From positions 1 to 10,444 of the forward strand of contig RGOY01000034.1 in the NCBI GenBank assembly GCA_010028225.1: a stretch of DNA of 10,444 nucleotides. The letters are read 5' to 3'. This DNA comes from Actinomycetota bacterium (lineage in GTDB: Bacteria; Actinomycetota; Actinomycetes; Nanopelagicales; Nanopelagicaceae). Below the pieces are notes generated by a model that saw only the letters and a program-made list of their open reading frames with translations, was not told the origin of the DNA and did not search any database. Position 1 is the stretch's first letter. Each line of letters begins with the position of its first letter. Positions 1 through 6,950 of the stretch are shown piece by piece. Both the position numbers and the translations under genes were made by a program.

Positions 1-1108
1 GTGGATAACCAGCGCTTGCAAAGGTTGAACCCTTGCTCTCAATCGCTGCAATCAGACTCTTTCGAGTGGGATTTGTACCCGCTGCCTTGAGTGCCTGAGC
101 AACCATCATGGCGCCGTTCATACCGGCCATGATGTTGTTATCAAAGGTCGCATTGTTGTTGTAGTTGGTGTTCACCTCACGGAAGAACTTGACGTACTCA
201 TCCGATGTATCTGCCGCATCAGGCATAAATGACATCGAGAGTGCGCCATTGAGGAGTGCAACTGGAACTGTGGTCTGACCGACGATTGTTGTCGCATCAG
301 CACCGACCGATCCGAAGATCCATTGTGGCTTGTACCCGGCTGCCGCTGCGACACCGACTGCTGCTGCAGTCGCTGTGGTGACACCGAAGACATAAACAAC
401 TTCAACTTTCGCTGCTGCCATCTTCTGAATCCATGTAGTTGCCGTGGCCGGTCCTTGAGTTCCAGAAACATATGGAAGGCTCACATCGAACTTAACGCCA
501 GCGCTCTCGAAACCCTTAAGGGCATCTGCACCGAAGTCATCGTTCTGATAGATCAGGCCGATCTTCTTGCCGGCGAAGTTCTCTTTAATGTACTGACCCA
601 TGATCTTCGCTTCCATGCGATAGGAAGAGAAGAGTGGGAAAAGAGTTGGGAACTTCTTCTTATCAGCGAATCCGCTGAAACCAGTGTTGACGAAGAGAGA
701 AGGAACGCCGCGCGATCCAAGTCGAACGCGGCTGTTGACTGCAAGGTTATTCGCAGTGCCGAGCGCTCCGACAATCGCAAAGACTTTATCCTTGAGAATC
801 AATTCGTTTGTCTTCTCTACTGAGACTGGTGGGAGATATCGATCATCTTTGATGATGAATTCGATCTTGCGACCATTGATTCCGCCGTTGGCGTTCACAT
901 AGTCGAAGTAAGCCTTCATAGCAGGGGCGACCTTCGCGTAACCAGGTCCAGCAATACCGGTCAACGGCACTGTGGTTCCGATCTTGATGGAGGTCGCGGT
1001 GACGCCGACTTCGGCCGCCTGTGCAGGTACTGCCGTAAGCGTGAGGCCAGCTATCGCCACAATCGCAGAAGCGGCCACAAGGCCCTTCTTGCGAAATGAA
1101 CCGATCAT
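1..1108 (-). CDS. ABC transporter substrate-binding protein, Liv/HAAT type (Peripla_BP_6-like), 3' end cut by window edge
   Basis: Extracellular ligand-binding component of the amino acid ABC transporter encoded just upstream; it would deliver the ligand to LivH/LivM. The 369 residues present start at ATG 1106-1108, with a GGAAGG ribosome site 8 bases upstream. Residues 1-32 form an export signal: basic MIGSFRKK, a hydrophobic stretch at 10-27 and a type I cleavage motif AQA-AE near 31. The mature part has family hallmarks: IKIGTTVPLTG (41-51), VNANGGINGRKI (71-82), a DD at 88-89, and KDKVFAIVGALGT (107-119). The C-terminus is missing, probably a few tens of residues by family length. There is no cysteine anywhere, so no lipoprotein lipobox. 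It is the last gene of the transporter block, 114 bases after livM. The ligand cannot be read from sequence: branched-chain amino acids, other amino acids, amides or urea are all possible in this family. Confidence 0.92.
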   Translation of the reverse strand, partial: MIGSFRKKGLVAASAIVAIAGLTLTAVPAQAAEVGVTATSIKIGTTVPLTGIAGPGYAKVAPAMKAYFDYVNANGGINGRKIEFIIKDDRYLPPVSVEKTNELILKDKVFAIVGALGTANNLAVNSRVRLGSRGVPSLFVNTGFSGFADKKKFPTLFPLFSSYRMEAKIMGQYIKENFAGKKIGLIYQNDDFGADALKGFESAGVKFDVSLPYVSGTQGPATATTWIQKMAAAKVEVVYVFGVTTATAAAVGVAAAAGYKPQWIFGSVGADATTIVGQTTVPVALLNGALSMSFMPDAADTSDEYVKFFREVNTNYNNNATFDNNIMAGMNGAMMVAQALKAAGTNPTRKSLIAAIESKGSTFASAGYP

Positions 1109-1222
1109 TCCTTTTTCCTTCCGTTAGGGGGTAGAGCGAACTTCATCATTATTAAGTTGTCTCATATTTACTTGTACTTATCGTGCTGTTCACCTTTCAG
1201 TGAAAAAAATTTAGTGCGCCTT
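1109..1222 (-). promoter_or_regulatory. livM to binding-protein spacer, possible separate promoter or processing site
   Basis: This is the only gap over 70 bases in the nine-gene minus-strand run. On the minus strand it holds a T-rich stretch just after the livM stop, a weak inverted repeat (TTCAC/GTGAA arms at 1189-1193 and 1200-1204, 6-base loop), and an AT-rich patch including TTAATAATG at about 1148-1156 that resembles a -10 box. No convincing -35 hexamer precedes it. The T run lies before the hairpin in the direction of transcription, so this is not a standard intrinsic terminator. Binding proteins are often made in excess over their permeases, so an own promoter or RNA processing site is plausible but unproven. 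Confidence 0.25.
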
Positions 1223-2245
1223 CTATAACGCTCTCTGTTTCTTCTTCTCCTTATGGTGGTGCCACTGCTCAGCTGGCCCATTCGGCGTGAAGAGCACCGT
1301 CAGGATCAAGAGCAGACTGGTGATAAGCCCTGGGATATTCGCTGTGACTGCCTCAGACTCACCGAAGTTGCCTGAAACCATCTCTGCGATCTCGGGGATG
1401 ATCACAAGGACTAAACCGCCCAAAATGCTACCCGTAAGGCTGGTCAGACCCGCAAGTACAGCCCCGGTAATGATGGCAAAAGAGAGGCTAAGCGTGAAAG
1501 TAGAGGGTGCGACGAGTGAAACCATACCCAGCAAAGCCCCAGCCAAGCCCGCCACCCCTGCGCTAATGGTGAATGCCAAAACTTTGCGCCTGCCGACATG
1601 AAGACCGACTAGCTGCGCTGCCGCGGCATTTGCTCTTCCGGCTTTCCATGCCCGGCCATATCGACTCTTGAGAATGTTTTGAATGAAGAAGAGCATGATC
1701 AAAGTTGCAAGTGCTGCAATCCAGAAGAACCACTTATACAAAGTGAACTCTGCGCCAAATCTTTCTGGCGCAATACCTACATCAAAATAAAGTCCGGTCT
1801 CACCACCGAGAAAAGAAAAAAGATTTGCAAGAGTGGGAAGACCTAGCGCAAGTGCGAGAGTTGTTCCCGCAAGATAGGGACCACTTAGTCGAGCTGCACC
1901 ACCACCGATGATTGCTCCGAAAAGTGCAGCGACAACTACTGCAGCAATAAAAGTGACGATCAGAGGTGGTTGTAAATAAATTTGTGTCAGCGCAGCCGCA
2001 TATGCGCCAATGGCCATGAAAGCACCTTGACCGAGGGACAACTGACCGGAATATCCGGTCAAGAGAATAAGTGAGCCAATTGCAAGTGCATAGATGGCGA
2101 TCAACGCACCTTGATAAACGCGAAGTTCACTTACTCGATCACCGAGTAGTAAGAGCCCCCAACCAAGAAGAAGGAAGAAGAGGACGCGGCGACGATAAGG
2201 ATTATGTTCGCGCTTCGAACTTTCTTCTCGCTTTCGCTTAAGCAC
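1223..2245 (-). CDS. livM: Branched-chain amino acid ABC transporter permease, LivM type
   Basis: One of the two membrane subunits that form the translocation path of a HAAT-family importer. The protein is 340 residues. The start is GTG (2243-2245), preceded by AAGGGG at suitable spacing; its first 8 bases overlap the end of livH. A basic N-terminal tail (KRKREESSKREH) leads into a run of hydrophobic segments (about 20-35, 46-63, 95-115, 122-142, 170-190, 223-245, 255-283, 305-320). GYSGQLSLGQGAFMAIGAY (64-82) is the conserved LivM block. The cytoplasmic coupling loop that contacts the ATPases lies at about 193-222 (SRYGRAWKAGRANAAAAQLVG...), followed by KVLAFTISAG. The loop has GRANAAAA where many homologues have an IREN/IRDNE-type stretch. 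The C-terminus is very basic with three His (HHHKEKKKQRAL), probably on the cytoplasmic side. Confidence 0.94.
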   Translation of the reverse strand: MLKRKREESSKREHNPYRRRVLFFLLLGWGLLLLGDRVSELRVYQGALIAIYALAIGSLILLTGYSGQLSLGQGAFMAIGAYAAALTQIYLQPPLIVTFIAAVVVAALFGAIIGGGAARLSGPYLAGTTLALALGLPTLANLFSFLGGETGLYFDVGIAPERFGAEFTLYKWFFWIAALATLIMLFFIQNILKSRYGRAWKAGRANAAAAQLVGLHVGRRKVLAFTISAGVAGLAGALLGMVSLVAPSTFTLSLSFAIITGAVLAGLTSLTGSILGGLVLVIIPEIAEMVSGNFGESEAVTANIPGLITSLLLILTVLFTPNGPAEQWHHHKEKKKQRAL

Positions 2246-3134
2246 TTCTCGCCCCCTTCACACCAAAAATTCCCGAGGGCCTCACTAAGAGAACGATTAC
2301 CAGGACGATGAATGCTGTTGGAAAGACCAACGAGGTGCCTAAGTAGAAAGTGATAAAGGAGAGACCAACGCCAAGGACTAATCCCCCAACGACTGCGCCC
2401 ACCAAACTCTCGAGTCCTCCGACCACTGCAGCGACAAAACCGAAAACAAAGAGGACATCGAGTGAATAGGGATTCAAAGTGTCATTTGATGAAACCAATA
2501 TTCCAGCAACGGCACCAGCTGCGCCAGCAAAAACCCACCCAATAGTTCTGGTCATGGAAACTTTCACACCAGAGAGCCGTGCAATCTCTGGGTTGTATGC
2601 AGCGGCGCGAAGTGCGAGACCGAGATTTGTTCGCTGAAAGAGAATCGAGAAGACAATCATGACAATCGCCGCGGTGCAGATAATCAAGAGATTAAGCCGT
2701 GAAAACGGAAGAGTGGTATCGCCAATGACAAATCCGGCTGTGCTTACCGGTGATTCGAATCGCTTACCTTCATTTGTCCAGATAAGTCCAACCAGAGCAC
2801 GAATCACTCCCAAAAGTCCAAGAGTTGCAATGACTGGAGCAACTGCGGCTACCGGCCCATCACTTGCATGTTTGAAGAGCGTTCGCATCATCCCGCTCTC
2901 GACTAATCCACCAATCAAGCCACCGATGGCGACCGCCAAGATGAATGCCATCAAGAACGAACCGCTTCGATTGACTACTTCCCACGCTACATAGGTGGTG
3001 ACAATCGCTTGACCCGCCTGCGCAAAATTAACCACTCGGGTCGATCGCCATACCAAGACCAGCGCCAACGACATCAAGGCATAGATCGAGCCGATACTTA
3101 TTCCGATCAGGAATACATTGATTACCTGTTGCAT
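2238..3134 (-). CDS. livH: Branched-chain amino acid ABC transporter permease, LivH type
   Basis: Second membrane subunit, pairing with LivM. It has 298 residues, usual for LivH. ATG 3132-3134 shares one base with the livF stop (TGATG), a coupled junction with little ribosome-site sequence. It opens with GISIGSIYALMSLALVLVWR (11-30) and STRVVNFAQAG (31-41), both typical of LivH. The cytoplasmic coupling loop is near 170-193 (TNLGLALRAAAYNPEIARLSGV), with the ALRA and G residues expected to dock on the ATPases. GGLESLVGAVVGG (239-251) is the conserved late-membrane motif, and the end, LLVRPSGIFG (282-291), is also characteristic. The reading frame is intact. Placed between livF and livM in the order G-F-H-M. 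Confidence 0.95.
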   Translation of the reverse strand: MQQVINVFLIGISIGSIYALMSLALVLVWRSTRVVNFAQAGQAIVTTYVAWEVVNRSGSFLMAFILAVAIGGLIGGLVESGMMRTLFKHASDGPVAAVAPVIATLGLLGVIRALVGLIWTNEGKRFESPVSTAGFVIGDTTLPFSRLNLLIICTAAIVMIVFSILFQRTNLGLALRAAAYNPEIARLSGVKVSMTRTIGWVFAGAAGAVAGILVSSNDTLNPYSLDVLFVFGFVAAVVGGLESLVGAVVGGLVLGVGLSFITFYLGTSLVFPTAFIVLVIVLLVRPSGIFGVKGARSA

Positions 3135-3844
3135 CAGTACCCCAAATACGCTGACCGCAGCGCCGGATCGTCGATTAACTCTTTAGCGTCACCTTGAGCG
3201 ACCACTTTGCCAAGATTGATGATGATTCCTTTATCTGCGATGGCGAGCGCACCTAATGCATTTTGCTCGACCAATAGGACGGTGATACCGCGATCACGAC
3301 AGAGCATGGCAATCGTCTGAAATATCTGCTCGACGACAAGAGGCGCAAGACCAAGGGATGGCTCATCAAGAAGTAAGAGTGAGGGCTTTGAGACATGAGC
3401 GCGACCAATCGCAAGCATCTGACGTTCTCCGCCTGAGAGGGTGTCAGCCCTTTGACTCATCCGCTCTCCGAGCCTTGGAAAAATCTCAACAACTTCTTCG
3501 ATTGATTGAGCTAACTCTGTTTTGTTATTTCGCCAAAGCCCACCAAGGGCGAGATTCTCTTTCACCGTTAGCTCAGGGATGACTGACTTGCCCTCTGAAA
3601 CATGTGCAAGACCACGGCGAACTAGATCTTCGGGTTTCATGCCTGTGATATCTCGACCCATCCAACTGACTTTGCCAAGCTTTGCATCCTTAAGCCCTGA
3701 GAGAGTGCGAAGTAAGGTCGTCTTCCCGGCGCCATTCGATCCGATCACAGCAGCAAGCGAACCTTCAGCAACCTCAAATGAAATCCCGTCAATCGCACGA
3801 ATCGCACCATGCTCAACAACAAGCCGCTCTACTTTGAGTGTCAC
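3134..3844 (-). CDS. livF: Branched-chain amino acid ABC transporter ATP-binding protein, LivF type
   Basis: Cytoplasmic ATPase that pairs with LivG and drives uptake. It has 236 residues, normal for LivF. The start is GTG at 3842-3844, overlapping the livG stop as GTGA, with GGTGAGAA just upstream. Walker A is GSNGAGKT (35-42). The HVSEGKSVIPELTVKENL segment (81-98) is the LivF version of the Q-loop region. The signature is LSGGERQ (136-142), Walker B LLLLDE (156-161) and the D-loop LGLAP (164-168). In the switch position it has LVEQNA, a Gln instead of His, which is usual for LivF proteins. All expected parts are present, so this subunit should supply a normal signature motif to the partner LivG site. 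Confidence 0.95.
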   Translation of the reverse strand: MTLKVERLVVEHGAIRAIDGISFEVAEGSLAAVIGSNGAGKTTLLRTLSGLKDAKLGKVSWMGRDITGMKPEDLVRRGLAHVSEGKSVIPELTVKENLALGGLWRNNKTELAQSIEEVVEIFPRLGERMSQRADTLSGGERQMLAIGRAHVSKPSLLLLDEPSLGLAPLVVEQIFQTIAMLCRDRGITVLLVEQNALGALAIADKGIIINLGKVVAQGDAKELIDDPALRSAYLGY

Positions 3845-4617
3845 TTCTCACCACCATGAGCTGCACTCGCACCGAGATAGGCAGCAATGACATCGTCGTC
3901 ATTTCTGACTTGCTCTGGTGTTCCGTTAGCGATCACTTCGCCAAAGTTCAAGACATAAATTCGATTACAGACGCTCATCACCACATCCATATGATGCTCA
4001 ACGAGAATGATGGAACAACTTGAGGTGAGATTTCGAATTAATCCATTGAGCCAGGCAATATCTTGTGCGCCGAGGCCGCCCGCTGGTTCATCAAGGAGCA
4101 AGATCTTTGGTTCACTGACTAAAGCCCTGGCAATCGCAACTCGTTTTGTATCTGGATATGAGAGCGTATCTGCCCGTCTATCCGCAAGATGTCCGGCATA
4201 GACTCGACCGAGCATCGTCTGAGCCTTCTGCGCGAGACGCTCTTCATCGCGTCTAGTCAGTCCAAGCGCCGCACGGACTAATCCGGTCTTTGCTAACACA
4301 TCAGCACCGAGCATGACATTTTCTAGGACTGTGAGTTCAGGAAAGAGTCCAACGCCTTGCAAAGTTCTTGCAATCCCAAGATTTACTAATTGATCGGGAC
4401 GTGGCCACTTGTGATCGCTTCCAAAGAGTTTGAGTGATCCAGTCGCAGCCGGAACAAAACCACTAAGAGCGTTGAAGAGAGTCGTCTTACCGGCACCATT
4501 TGGTCCGATTAGACCAAGAACTTCGCCTTCGCGAAGATTTACCGAGACGTTACTGAGGGCTTTAAGACCACCGAAATTAACTGAGAGTGAGTCGATCTCA
4601 AGAATGGTCTGACTCAT
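3841..4617 (-). CDS. livG: Branched-chain amino acid ABC transporter ATP-binding protein, LivG type, with atypical signature motif
   Basis: Second ATPase of the importer, 258 residues. The start chosen is ATG 4615-4617 (MSQTILEIDSLSVNFGG), because LivG homologues begin there; the same frame is open further upstream, inside alr, but that extension has no LivG-like sequence. The gene overlaps the end of alr by 20 bases and no clear ribosome site precedes the ATG, so translational coupling to alr is likely. Walker A is GPNGAGKT (38-45), Q-loop Gln is at 87 (RTLQGVGLFPELTVLENV), Walker B ILLLDE (172-177) and switch His at 208 (VEHHMDVVM). The signature is LSYPDTKR (152-159) where LivG usually has LSYGQQR or LSYGDQK, so the key Gly is replaced by Pro. 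The D-loop is GGLGAQD rather than AGLNxxE. The frame and catalytic Walker residues are intact, so it is probably functional. Confidence 0.94.
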   Translation of the reverse strand: MSQTILEIDSLSVNFGGLKALSNVSVNLREGEVLGLIGPNGAGKTTLFNALSGFVPAATGSLKLFGSDHKWPRPDQLVNLGIARTLQGVGLFPELTVLENVMLGADVLAKTGLVRAALGLTRRDEERLAQKAQTMLGRVYAGHLADRRADTLSYPDTKRVAIARALVSEPKILLLDEPAGGLGAQDIAWLNGLIRNLTSSCSIILVEHHMDVVMSVCNRIYVLNFGEVIANGTPEQVRNDDDVIAAYLGASAAHGGEK

Positions 4618-5752
4618 GATGAAGGTGGATTCTAGGCACTCGTGGACCGATTCGGGTAACGATCTCGTAATTAATACTCCCCGAAGCCACAGCCCAATCA
4701 TCTGCGGTGTACTCCCCAGTAGTTCCATCGCCAAAAACTGTCACCAAATCACCAGATTTCGCACTCGAGTCGATACCGAGATCCACCACGAATTGATCCA
4801 TCGATACGCGTCCTGCAATAGGTGCGCGCTTTCCACCAACAAATACACCGGCGCGGTCATTGCTATTTCGCGGAATACCATCGCCATAACCCATTGCGAC
4901 GACACCGAGTTTGGTATCACTCTTTAACGTATATGTTCCACCATAGCCAACAGATGAACCGGCAGGCACTTCTTTCACTAATTGCAACTGCGCTTTCAAA
5001 GTCATAACCGGTTTCAATCCTAAAGAATTCGAATTTCCCATCATCTTAAAATCAGGACTTAATCCGTATGTGGCAATTCCTCCACGGACCATGTCAAAAC
5101 GCGCTAGCGAAGTGAGGGAGTCATTGAAAATCGCGGCGCTATTTGCCATGTGCTGTAACTTCACTTCTAAGCCTGAAACCAAGAGATAATCAAGCGCTTC
5201 GCGATATCTTGCGAGTTGATCGATACTCATCGGCTCTCCTGGTTCATCTGCTCTAGCAAAATGTGACCAGACACCAACGACTTCGATCTCGTGGCGATCA
5301 CTCGCTGACTTCAAGGCGCTGACTAATTCCTTAAACTCTTTTAACACTCCACCACGACTCATCCCAGTATCAATCTCAAGATGTACTCGCGGGACGACGC
5401 CAACTTTTCTACCGGAAGAAATCACATCAACAAGGTGCTCACGCGATGGAATCGAAAGATCGATATCTTCTCGAATCGCGATATCGAGATCACTCTTCGG
5501 TGGCACCAACCATGCAATTGTCCGTGCCTTGATTCCCGCACTTCGAATTGCAATTGCCTCTTCTAGGAGCGCTACGCCAAGCCACTGAGCACCACCCGAG
5601 ATTGCAGCCCTTGCGCATGGGATTAATCCATGGCCATATGCATCGGCTTTCACCACTGCCATCACTCGCGAAGTTCCCGCTCGCTCCCGAATCTTCGCCA
5701 CATTCGATCGAAGGGCGGCAAGATCAATTTCAGCGAACGCACGCATACTCAT
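4598..5752 (-). CDS. alr: Alanine racemase
   Basis: PLP-dependent enzyme interconverting L- and D-alanine in the cytoplasm; D-Ala goes into the peptidoglycan stem. It has 384 residues, usual length. The PLP-binding lysine is K35 in VVKADAYGHG, and the opposite catalytic Tyr is Y270 in SSVGYGGTY. Other family blocks: AEIDLAALRSNV (7-18), HLEIDTGMSRGG (124-135), HMANSAA (201-207), FDMVRGGIATYG (219-230), GYGDGIPR (288-295), AGRVSMDQ (313-320) and NYEIVTRIGPRVPR (361-374). Two starts are possible, ATG at 5752 and ATG at 5746, either side of optimal spacing from GGAGAG; the first is given here. It follows acpS after 64 bases and runs 20 bases into livG. That physical link to a transporter suggests the two are made together. 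Confidence 0.97.
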   Translation of the reverse strand: MSMRAFAEIDLAALRSNVAKIRERAGTSRVMAVVKADAYGHGLIPCARAAISGGAQWLGVALLEEAIAIRSAGIKARTIAWLVPPKSDLDIAIREDIDLSIPSREHLVDVISSGRKVGVVPRVHLEIDTGMSRGGVLKEFKELVSALKSASDRHEIEVVGVWSHFARADEPGEPMSIDQLARYREALDYLLVSGLEVKLQHMANSAAIFNDSLTSLARFDMVRGGIATYGLSPDFKMMGNSNSLGLKPVMTLKAQLQLVKEVPAGSSVGYGGTYTLKSDTKLGVVAMGYGDGIPRNSNDRAGVFVGGKRAPIAGRVSMDQFVVDLGIDSSAKSGDLVTVFGDGTTGEYTADDWAVASGSINYEIVTRIGPRVPRIHLHHESDHS

Positions 5753-5816
5753 ATCTCTCCGCTCGCCTCTAGTCCTTCGTTCCTAAATTCCTGTTTCGTA
5801 AGTTTCTGATCCCGTT

Positions 5817-6203
5817 TCAAACCCGTTCGATGATGACAAAAGCTGTGGCAAGTGCACCATCATGCGAGATAGAGAGGTGGACCTTCGTTCCTGAGAGAAG
5901 TGTGGCAAGTGCGCCATAGAAAAGGAATGCTGGTCGGCCATTCGCTTCATTGAAGACCTCTGCTTCATGGAAAGAGAGAGCATGGCGGACATTCCCATCG
6001 ACGTGCAGCGCTTTATAGAGCGCCTCCTTTGCCGCAAACTTGCCCGCAAGGGAGACCATAGCTCGCTCGTTACTTGCACCTTTGAGGTCACTTGCTTCTA
6101 ACTCGCGTTGGGTGAAGAGGCGGGTTCGCACAGCCGGTGTTCGCTCGAGCGTCACTTTAAACCGTGAGATGTCGACAAGATCGATTCCTATTCCTTCGAT
6201 CAT
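5817..6203 (-). CDS. acpS: Holo-[acyl-carrier-protein] synthase (4'-phosphopantetheinyl transferase)
   Basis: Transfers 4'-phosphopantetheine from coenzyme A to a serine of acyl carrier protein, activating it for fatty acid synthesis. It has 128 residues, typical of the small trimeric AcpS type. The start at ATG 6201-6203 (MIEGIGIDLVDISRF) matches the conserved N-terminus and has GGGAGAAG just upstream; an upstream in-frame start at 6230 adds nine residues not found in the family. Metal-binding Asp is D8 (GIGIDLVDI) and the second metal ligand is E60 in KFAAKEA (55-61), where Phe-Ala replaces the commoner Trp-Ala. The third block is LSISHDGALATA (110-121). The gene lies 37 bases after the PAP2 gene and 64 before alr; acpS next to alr is a common bacterial arrangement. 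Confidence 0.96.
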   Translation of the reverse strand: MIEGIGIDLVDISRFKVTLERTPAVRTRLFTQRELEASDLKGASNERAMVSLAGKFAAKEALYKALHVDGNVRHALSFHEAEVFNEANGRPAFLFYGALATLLSGTKVHLSISHDGALATAFVIIERV

Positions 6204-6240
6204 CGCTTCTCCCACCCCAAATCTGTACAACAGATTCTGT

Positions 6241-6933
6241 TCACGAGGGTTGTTTTGTCGAAGGCCAAGCGCGATCTAACGCGATGATGAGAACCAAGAG
6301 AGCACCACCAACGAACAATCCACCTACGAGATCTGATACCCAGTGAGTGTCGCGAAGAATTGATGCGGCGCAAACGGCCACAGAAAGTCCGGCAACAACC
6401 CAGGTAAGTCGAAATCCTTGGAACGGCTCTTTATGTGTGTAGCGATAGATGAGATAAGCCATCAAACCCCAGGTCAATAGTGCATTGGCGGAATGTCCTG
6501 ATGGATAGCTGAGGCCATCTGCAAAAAGTTCATCGATTTTTAATCGAGGTTTTGTTCGACCAAAGAAGAGTTTTGATGCGCCAACGACAAGATTGAGAAG
6601 GAGCAAAGCTAGAAGTGCGAGATTAAACGGTCGCCATGATTGAAAACGACGGCCAATAACAATTGCCACAATCAGCAGTATTGGCGCAGTCAATCCACGT
6701 AGTCCAAGATCATCGACTCTGCGCACCAAGAATTCCCAGAGCCATGGGTAATCCGGCATATCTATTCGATGTACCCACTGATCAAAGGCTCTGACCGGCG
6801 TATCAAGGACTACCGAGAGTGTCACGACGATATAACCAAAAATCAATAGCCCTGCCACCTTGATGGCTTTAAACATCTCCGCTCGCCGGCGAGAGGGAAG
6901 GTGATCTAGGGACATATCTTCTTTATTTCTCAC
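6241..6933 (-). CDS. PAP2-family membrane phosphatase (lipid phosphate or undecaprenyl-pyrophosphate phosphatase candidate)
   Basis: Integral membrane phosphatase of the PAP2 superfamily, 230 residues with about six membrane segments (roughly 24-44, 78-94, 102-119, 150-165, 176-192, 202-219). The central motif YPSGHSAN (143-150) is intact with His147. The other two motifs differ from consensus: the first is K-LFFGRT-KP (121-129) with Lys128 where KX6RP expects Arg, and the third is S-ILRDT-H197-WVS-D201, with Ser191 where SRX5HX3D expects Arg. The nucleophile-helping His and Asp remain. Substrate is not readable; its place between glmS and acpS-alr favours undecaprenyl pyrophosphate recycling, but phosphatidic acid or phosphatidylglycerol phosphate are alternatives. 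The start is uncertain: GTG at 6931-6933 (used here) or ATG at 6913-6915; neither has a strong ribosome site. It begins 17 bases after glmS. Confidence 0.9.
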   Translation of the reverse strand: MRNKEDMSLDHLPSRRRAEMFKAIKVAGLLIFGYIVVTLSVVLDTPVRAFDQWVHRIDMPDYPWLWEFLVRRVDDLGLRGLTAPILLIVAIVIGRRFQSWRPFNLALLALLLLNLVVGASKLFFGRTKPRLKIDELFADGLSYPSGHSANALLTWGLMAYLIYRYTHKEPFQGFRLTWVVAGLSVAVCAASILRDTHWVSDLVGGLFVGGALLVLIIALDRAWPSTKQPS

Positions 6934-6950
6934 ATCTCTAATAAGGACAG

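Noticed and set aside
323..823. Long plus-strand open frame within the binding-protein gene, and similar antisense frames over livF, livG, alr and glmS
   Set aside because: They lie opposite genes with clear family motifs, have no ribosome sites and read as Cys/Ser/Arg-rich low-order sequence.
1189..1204. Hairpin next to a T/A run as an intrinsic terminator after livM
   Set aside because: Only five base pairs, and on the transcribed minus strand the T run comes before the hairpin, not after.
4618..4734. 39-residue N-terminal extension of LivG reaching into alr
   Set aside because: The extension is the antisense-like alternative frame of alr coding sequence and has no LivG similarity; MSQTILEID matches the family start.
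5753..5816. Three GAAAC words in the acpS-alr gap as a repeat element
   Set aside because: Irregular spacing (7 and 4 bases) and only five bases long; likely chance.
6204..6230. Nine-residue N-terminal extension of AcpS
   Set aside because: AcpS begins at MIxGIGIDLV; the ATG at 6203 has GGGAGAAG upstream.
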